Source: Marinilabilia sp. UBA5340
GTDB lineage: Bacteria; Bacteroidota; Bacteroidia; Bacteroidales; Marinilabiliaceae
Assembly: GCA_002411085.1 (NCBI GenBank)
Contig: DHQK01000096.1
Span: forward strand, 39,932 to 50,004
Length of the DNA: 10,073 bases
Direction: 5' to 3'
Shown here: in pieces, positions 6,260 to 10,073 of the stretch
Position numbering within the stretch: position 1 is the first letter of the stretch
Layout of the letters: every line of letters starts with the position of its first letter
Notes under the pieces: generated by a model
The model's input: only the letters and a program-made list of their open reading frames with translations
Told to the model about the DNA's origin: nothing
Database searches by the model: none
Position numbers and translations under genes: made by a program

Positions 6260-6641
6260 GAAAATGATAAACCGATATTAAATAAGGACTGAAAAAAATG
6301 GAGGGAAGCAATATTCATTCTCTCCATTTTTTGATTTTCATAATTTGCTTGGGGCACTACAGAAGTGGCTCCTTTTTGTTTACAAACAAAAGCTGAGATA
6401 ACTAAAGACAGTCGATGAATTTCCGTTAAAGAGAGCCCTTCAAGCATCCTCATTGTCAATACAGATGTAAAAGAGCCTCCTGCTCCATCCTTATCCTGTC
6501 CAACAGCGCTTACAACAAGAGCTTCAGTTCCCAATAGCTGAATGTGCCAGGCATAATTTGCGAGGGTTCCTCCCAGCTTTTTGACTTCAGGCAACAAATC
6601 CCAAAATATTTTCCCAATTCCAACAACTTACTTGTTCTCAT
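6247..6641 (-). pseudogene. Decayed PfkB-family sugar kinase (fructokinase-like) with large internal deletion
   Basis: Remnant of a ribokinase/PfkB-type carbohydrate kinase, normally about 290-300 residues. Reading from 6627, VVGIGKIFWDLLPE and KKLGGTLANYAWH match the N-terminus, including the Gly-Gly hinge. The frame then jumps directly from SAVGQDKDG to GAGGSFTSVLT near 6485, the C-terminal catalytic motif, followed by EIHRLSLVISAFVCKQKGAT. About 200 residues, including most of the substrate and ATP core, are missing. The catalytic Asp of GAGDSF is Gly, which a single A-to-G change explains. The likely original ATG (6641) is out of frame by one base with the homologous region, with TAA just before VVGIG. 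The frame runs on over the terminator at 6293-6332 to 6247, so the original stop also seems lost. The ancestral gene began 12 bp after marC. Confidence 0.85.
6293..6332. terminator. Bidirectional intrinsic terminator between convergent genes
   Basis: A 14-bp stem (6293-6306 with 6319-6332, one G-U pair) with a 12-nt loop has an A-run on one side and a T-run on the other, so it can end transcripts from both strands. It sits 33 bp after the nitroreductase stop and at the end of the marC-kinase remnant unit. Confidence 0.85.
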
Positions 6642-6653
6642 ATCAAGGTACCT

Positions 6654-7319
6654 TCAATTTTGCAATACTGAACCGTTTCCCACTAATCCGGGAAAAACCT
6701 GCACCAATCCTTCCAGCATGAACTGAAAAGCAATGGCCGTAACCATGATGCCAAAAATCCGGGTAAAAATAGTAAACACAATATCATCCACCCTCTTTTC
6801 CAAATAAAGAGAATTGAGGAATACAATAAACAAAGCAAGAAACGCAATAAAAACAATCGCAGGCAAAAGCACCAAGTCCAGGGTAGTAGTGGCTTTGGTT
6901 CCAAAAACAATAACGGTAGTAATGGATCCAGGACCCGCCAGGGCAGGAATTCCTATGGGGACTACTATTTTTTTGAATCGTTGTTTTGCAATAGACATGT
7001 TTGTCGTCCCATTTTCTTTACGATCGGTTAACTGAGAAGCAGTTCCTCTAACCATAGAAATGCCAGTATTTAACAACAAGGCACCTCCCGCAACCTTAAA
7101 TATCTCCAGATCAATGGAAAAAAACTCCAAAATGTATCGACCTGAAAATAAAAAAATCAAAAGAATAACATAAGAGGTCAAAACCACCAGAAAAGCCACT
7201 CTATTCCTGATAGCACTTGCCTGGTCATTGGTAAGTTGACTCCAAACAGGCCAGATTCCGATCGGATTAACAATAGCCATCATTGCAGCCAGAAAATTTA
7301 GGTATAGATGAGTATTCAT
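6654..7319 (-). CDS. MarC-family integral membrane protein
   Basis: Polytopic inner-membrane protein of 221 residues with about six hydrophobic segments. The MarC/UPF0056 family marks are both present: NPIG at residues 18-21 in the first helix and PALAGPGSITT at 125-135 at the start of the second half, reflecting the internal duplication. A hydrophilic loop with TDRKENGTTNMS lies at about 98-109. The family's role is unsettled: early links to multiple antibiotic resistance were withdrawn, and an amino-acid export role is suggested for some members. The start at 7319 has no Shine-Dalgarno site. The encapsulin terminator at 7361-7400 separates it from the genes upstream, so it needs its own promoter in 7320-7360, which I could not identify with confidence. 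The decayed sugar kinase follows by 12 bp. Confidence 0.92.
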   Translation of the reverse strand: MNTHLYLNFLAAMMAIVNPIGIWPVWSQLTNDQASAIRNRVAFLVVLTSYVILLIFLFSGRYILEFFSIDLEIFKVAGGALLLNTGISMVRGTASQLTDRKENGTTNMSIAKQRFKKIVVPIGIPALAGPGSITTVIVFGTKATTTLDLVLLPAIVFIAFLALFIVFLNSLYLEKRVDDIVFTIFTRIFGIMVTAIAFQFMLEGLVQVFPGLVGNGSVLQN

Positions 7320-7360
7320 TATTATTAATGCGTCTTTTTAGCTTCTATACTGATTTCTTA

Positions 7361-7400
7361 AAAACAGAAAAGGCGCAGTGATAAATTCTCCTGCGCCTTT
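7361..7400 (-). terminator. Intrinsic terminator of the EncFtn-encapsulin operon
   Basis: A perfect 10-bp GC-rich stem (7369-7378 with 7391-7400) is followed on the minus strand by TTCTGTTTTTAAG. It lies 21 bp after the encapsulin stop codon and isolates the operon from marC. Confidence 0.85.
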
Positions 7401-7420
7401 AATCAATATTTCTTTGCAAC

Positions 7421-8212
7421 TTATTTAAGCACAACAACAGCTGCCGGATCCACACACTGAAAAGTGAAAGATTCGGTAAAATAAAGCTGTACCGTTTTTT
7501 GGTTATGCGACTCATAGCCGATGGAGATGTCCTGGCCGATTACCATTTCGAAATCTCCTCCTCGCTCAGACACAACATAAGCCTCCCCGATGTATGGGGC
7601 CATAATAATAGAACCTCCAAGAAGGCTCTCTACTCTTTTACGTAAAGGATATCCCTGACCCGATGAATTGAATCGCTGCCATTGTTCTGTATTGAGAACC
7701 AAAGAATAAGGACCTTCAACGGACGCAGCTTTCAGTTTAGCTATAGCTTCCGAAATGACACCAATTATTTCGTTATCATCCGCCGGAAGCGTTAAAGCAT
7801 CATGCTCGGAGCAATCTTTAATACCTTTAATATTCCCGGACTTGAATCCATTATAGATTGCATCTTCTTCAAAGCGGGCAAGCTTACGTGCTGCCTCTTC
7901 CATATTGTCCAGGTCAATATCCCTTGCACCCCGGGCGATGTTGTCAAGTTCCCATATATTGAGTTCAAAGGGGACACGGGTTTCAATCAAAGGCAAAACC
8001 TGATGAACGCCATATTGCACATCTCCATTTTGACCTTCAGGAACCTCAACCCGTCCCAGAGAAAGGGCAGGGAAATCCCAACCTTTGGGACCTTCCACAT
8101 CTACAAATTTTCTGGCAGAAAGCACAGACGTGAGCACTTCTGTAGCACTATCGTTAATTTCCTCCCATGCTTTATCGCATATAGGAGCCATTGATTTTCT
8201 TAAAATATCCAT
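7421..8212 (-). CDS. Family 1 encapsulin nanocompartment shell protein
   Basis: HK97-fold shell protein that self-assembles into a hollow cage around cargo. The 263 residues match Family 1 encapsulins (linocin/CFP29 type, T. maritima 264-265), which usually build 60-mer T=1 shells. Visible marks: N-terminal helix MAPICDKAWEEIND (8-21), ARKFVDVEGPKGWDFPAL (33-50), LPLIETRVPFELNIWELDN (73-91), EEAARKLARFEEDAIYNG (105-122), RGGDFEMVIGQDISIGYE in the A-domain, and a C-terminal ESFTFQCVDPAAVVVLK. Trp87 equals the T. maritima Trp that stacks on a bound flavin. The start is ATG 8212; the frame is open to 8242, but that part overlaps the cargo gene. AGGAG 7 nt upstream overlaps the cargo stop codon. 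Cargo and shell form one operon for iron storage. Confidence 0.97.
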   Translation of the reverse strand: MDILRKSMAPICDKAWEEINDSATEVLTSVLSARKFVDVEGPKGWDFPALSLGRVEVPEGQNGDVQYGVHQVLPLIETRVPFELNIWELDNIARGARDIDLDNMEEAARKLARFEEDAIYNGFKSGNIKGIKDCSEHDALTLPADDNEIIGVISEAIAKLKAASVEGPYSLVLNTEQWQRFNSSGQGYPLRKRVESLLGGSIIMAPYIGEAYVVSERGGDFEMVIGQDISIGYESHNQKTVQLYFTESFTFQCVDPAAVVVLK

Positions 8213-8219
8213 AGTTTTT

Positions 8220-8224
8220 CTCCT
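8220..8224 (-). promoter_or_regulatory. Ribosome-binding site of encapsulin, overlapping the EncFtn stop codon
   Basis: AGGAG lies 7 nt before the encapsulin ATG and shares bases with the TAG stop of EncFtn. A strong site is unusual among the mostly leader-poor genes here. It fixes the encapsulin start at 8212 and suggests translational coupling, with high shell output relative to cargo. Confidence 0.75.
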
Positions 8225-8573
8225 ATTTTTGAATTTTACCAATACCTAATGAATCAGAATTTCCGGCAGCCCCTCCACCTTCTTCACCTTCCTCTAGTTC
8301 GGTAATATCACCTTCGGTAAAGAGGTAAGTGCGCAACTCTTCGTCCCAACCTGGCATATTACGACGCAGCCACTCAATGGTCATGCAGGCATGCTCTATT
8401 TCCTCGTCACGGTTGTGTGCCAGAATCTTCTTCAATGATTCATCATCAGTAAGGTCAACTCGTTGATGATACCAGTCGACAGCCTCAATTTCCTCTTTCA
8501 AACTATTCAACGCTCTGGAAAAATTCCGCGCTTCCTGCGACAGTTCCTCTGCCGGTTCATGATAATTTGACAT
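8223..8573 (-). CDS. Encapsulated ferritin-like protein (EncFtn) with C-terminal encapsulin targeting peptide
   Basis: Cargo ferroxidase that oxidises Fe(II) so iron can mineralise inside the encapsulin shell. The 116-residue protein is two helices long, as expected for EncFtn, which must dimerise to form the iron site. By alignment to the Rhodospirillum rubrum protein, E28, E58 and H61 are the ferroxidase ligands and W34 is the conserved neighbour, in EEIEAVDWYHQRV (27-39) and HNRDEEIEHACM (53-64). E27 and E30 match the entry-site glutamates. The tail is an acidic, Gly/Ala-rich linker (about 92-104) ending in DSLGIGKIQK (107-116), a typical encapsulin targeting peptide. It is first in the operon, with encapsulin 10 bp downstream, and has its own promoter at 8628-8657. 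Identity is strong. Confidence 0.96.
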   Translation of the reverse strand: MSNYHEPAEELSQEARNFSRALNSLKEEIEAVDWYHQRVDLTDDESLKKILAHNRDEEIEHACMTIEWLRRNMPGWDEELRTYLFTEGDITELEEGEEGGGAAGNSDSLGIGKIQK

Positions 8574-8627
8574 AGTTTTCGTGATTTAATTATTAATATT
8601 TTTTCGGATTATCTGTCCTGTTTCATT

Positions 8628-8657
8628 CAAATATAAGAAAATTGAACAAGAATCAAG
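8628..8657 (-). promoter_or_regulatory. Promoter of the EncFtn-encapsulin operon
   Basis: On the minus strand, CTTG (8657-8654), an 18-nt spacer and TATATTTG (8635-8628) fit the Bacteroidota -33/-7 pattern, with a near-perfect -7 box. Transcription would start near 8621, about 48 nt before the EncFtn ATG at 8573. I see no obvious Fur or stress-regulator palindrome over it. Confidence 0.55.
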
Positions 8658-8725
8658 AACATTCAGGGGTTTTAACACATCTAAACACCCACTTCAAGCA
8701 GCTATCTGACATGTTTTAAGAGGAT

Positions 8726-8766
8726 AAAAAAACACCCGTTTCATCATGGGACAAATACGGGTGTTT
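8726..8766 (-). terminator. Intrinsic terminator facing the repeat-domain protein gene
   Basis: A perfect 10-bp stem (8730-8739 with 8757-8766, core ACACCCGT) has a 17-nt loop. Reading the minus strand it is followed by an uninterrupted T-run (8729-8726 plus the stem Us). It lies about 280 nt downstream of the stop at 9048 and about 70 nt before the EncFtn promoter. Confidence 0.8.
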
Positions 8767-9047
8767 ATTATAAAATATCAAGTTTCACCTGATTTTCTTT
8801 ATCAAAACTGGATTATTCATAAATTATCTATTGCAATATTCAACACCCTTCTAAATTCAAGCGTCCTCAATAAACTTTATTTGAAAATAGCTCAATATTC
8901 CTTTCATCAATTTTCTTTGAAGCTACCTGAATTTATTGGAATTTAAACACCTTATAACGAAAACTCATGAATAAACCAGGCTATACTGCATGAGGCATTT
9001 ATAAATATCAGTGAAATTCCTGATGGAATTATGAACTCATACAAAAC
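8767..9047. other. Noncoding 281-bp stretch between repeat protein gene and its terminator
   Basis: This AT-rich stretch holds no recognisable gene on either strand. A 66-codon frame on the plus strand (8746-8946) begins inside the terminator hairpin and shows no family features. AATTCC-TGAT-GGAATT at 9015-9030 is a small perfect inverted repeat just after the stop at 9048. The whole segment would be transcribed as an unusually long 3' UTR of the repeat protein gene, or could hold a small RNA, though nothing in it proves either. Confidence 0.4.
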
Positions 9048-10073
9048 TTATTGTGACTGAAGATATAAATTGATAGCAGATACCGTCTGAGGCGAAATAA
9101 GGAAAAATCCAGAAAAAGGATTATATCCTGTTTTTTCACAGGATACCATCAAATACTGCTGTCCTTCATCATAAACCTGCACTTGTATCGAATAGACTCC
9201 ACTGGCATCAGAGATAGTCTGGCCACCATTCAATGTAGAAACAGTAGCTCCCGCCACAGGAGATGATTGTTCATTCATTATTTTACCGTACAATGTATAG
9301 GAAATCCCTGACGATGGAGGTGCCATAGACATATTGCTACTGGTCAGTTGACCGGAAGAAATTTCAGCTTCCATAAAGCGAGGCATATATCCATCCATTT
9401 CAGCCACCATAACAGAACTTCCGGTTTCTTCAACCTCCATCAGATAGTAACCATTGGAATCAGTAAAAGTAGTAGTACTGCCACAGGAAACTTTAACACC
9501 TTCGATGGGATTATTGTCGGCTGATTGAGTAATCTTTCCCCCAACGCCGGTCGTGCCATCTGCAATCCCTTTAAACTTCACTCCTGAAACATTCTCCCCC
9601 AATACAGGAATCAACTGTTGGCCGGGAATAAACTGCATCCCTTGTAATCTGGCAGAGATCAGGTAAACTTCATCTGGAATAAATTCAAATTCAAAGCTCC
9701 CGTCTACACCTGAAATTGAAGACGCCACTATGGCTCCAAACTTATTTTTACACAACACCTTAACCCCTCCAACACCATCTCCTTTCACATCAATAATATT
9801 ACCAGAGACACGGTTTCCAAGTTCCAGCAATGAAAAATCGACCTGCACCTGTTCTAGGCTTTCGAGGGAAACCGCTTTTTCTACTATCTCAAAATTTTCA
9901 TTAAGTGTAAATACTTTATCTGCTGTTACGGGAACCTGCATTTCATAATACCCCTCCTGATTGGTATAAACAATATTGGTTCCTGCCCCATACGACAGGG
10001 CTATATCCGCCAAAGGCTCTTCGGTTTCAACATCTTTCACATAACCATAAACAGTTCCGAAATTTAAGCCACT
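9048..10073 (-). CDS. Carboxypeptidase-regulatory-like repeat protein, 5'-partial
   Basis: C-terminal 341 residues of a larger protein whose start lies beyond the right edge. The frame is open to 10073, with GTVYGYV upstream of an internal GTG at 10040, so that GTG is not the start. It consists of about four tandem beta-sandwich repeats of the CarboxypepD_reg/CNA-B-like type, starting near residues 6 (GTVYGYVKDV), 83 (NRVSGNIIDV), about 170 (GVGGKITQS) and about 257 (YTLYGKIMNE). Each has the pattern G-x-hydrophobic, P-hydrophobic-x-G-V/A-x-V, then T/S-D-x-x-G-x-Y/F. There are no catalytic residues, no membrane anchor and no C-terminal sorting domain in view; it ends in INLYLQSQ. Such repeats are common in secreted or cell-surface Bacteroidota proteins as spacers or sugar/protein-binding modules. 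The N-terminal function cannot be seen. A terminator sits about 280 nt downstream. Confidence 0.8.
   Translation of the reverse strand, partial: SGLNFGTVYGYVKDVETEEPLADIALSYGAGTNIVYTNQEGYYEMQVPVTADKVFTLNENFEIVEKAVSLESLEQVQVDFSLLELGNRVSGNIIDVKGDGVGGVKVLCKNKFGAIVASSISGVDGSFEFEFIPDEVYLISARLQGMQFIPGQQLIPVLGENVSGVKFKGIADGTTGVGGKITQSADNNPIEGVKVSCGSTTTFTDSNGYYLMEVEETGSSVMVAEMDGYMPRFMEAEISSGQLTSSNMSMAPPSSGISYTLYGKIMNEQSSPVAGATVSTLNGGQTISDASGVYSIQVQVYDEGQQYLMVSCEKTGYNPFSGFFLISPQTVSAINLYLQSQ

Noticed and set aside
6247..6597. Reading the kinase remnant as a genuine small protein
   Set aside because: It joins the two ends of a PfkB kinase, lacks the catalytic Asp, has no proper start and reads through a terminator.
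8213..8242. 10-residue N-terminal extension of encapsulin
   Set aside because: It overlaps the EncFtn coding end. The AGGAG site and family alignment (MDILRKSMAP) both point to ATG 8212.
8746..8946. 66-codon plus-strand open frame
   Set aside because: It starts within a terminator hairpin, lacks a ribosome-binding site and resembles no family; composition is that of AT-rich noncoding DNA.
1..10073. CRISPR array, tRNA, rRNA or insertion sequence
   Set aside because: I found no regularly spaced repeats, no cloverleaf-like segments, no rRNA stretches and no transposase or flanking target duplications.

Overview
The window looks like chromosome of a Bacteroidota bacterium, probably a Bacteroidales/Marinilabiliales-type lineage, though the exact family is inferred and not proven. 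It is AT-rich. Several promoters fit the Bacteroidota form (TTTG, about 20 bp, TAnnTTTG). Shine-Dalgarno sites are mostly absent, and the protein families (exported SagB-like flavoenzyme, carboxypeptidase-regulatory-like repeat protein, PhoA-type phosphatase) are common there.

Left part (1-3285, all minus strand): reading leftward, a DtxR/MntR-type metal-dependent regulator, a ZupT-like ZIP metal transporter and a small outer-membrane beta-barrel protein lie 9 bp and 2 bp apart and form one operon. Its promoter carries a palindrome that could be the regulator's own operator. A 296-bp gap with nested hairpins follows, then endonuclease III (nth). Middle part (3528-6259, plus strand): three separate genes for an exported alkaline phosphatase, a 1-Cys peroxiredoxin and an exported nitroreductase-family protein. 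The peroxiredoxin has a strong promoter and a clear intrinsic terminator.

Right part (6247-10073, minus strand): reading leftward, the end of a large repeat-domain surface protein (cut by the window edge), then a two-gene iron-storage nanocompartment operon made of an encapsulated ferritin-like cargo (EncFtn) with a C-terminal targeting peptide and a Family 1 encapsulin shell. It has its own promoter and terminator. Next come a MarC-family membrane protein and a decayed PfkB-type sugar kinase that has lost about 200 internal residues, its catalytic Asp and its start frame.

The best functional story is metal and oxidative-stress handling. EncFtn oxidises Fe(II) and the encapsulin shell stores the mineral, the MntR-ZIP-barrel operon looks like regulated divalent-metal import across the envelope, and the peroxiredoxin removes peroxides. 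Apart from the two compact operons, the genes look independently transcribed. The encapsulin system is a known type. I see no wholly undescribed system; the least described items are the MntR-ZIP-barrel operon, its candidate operator, and the hairpin element near 794-880.
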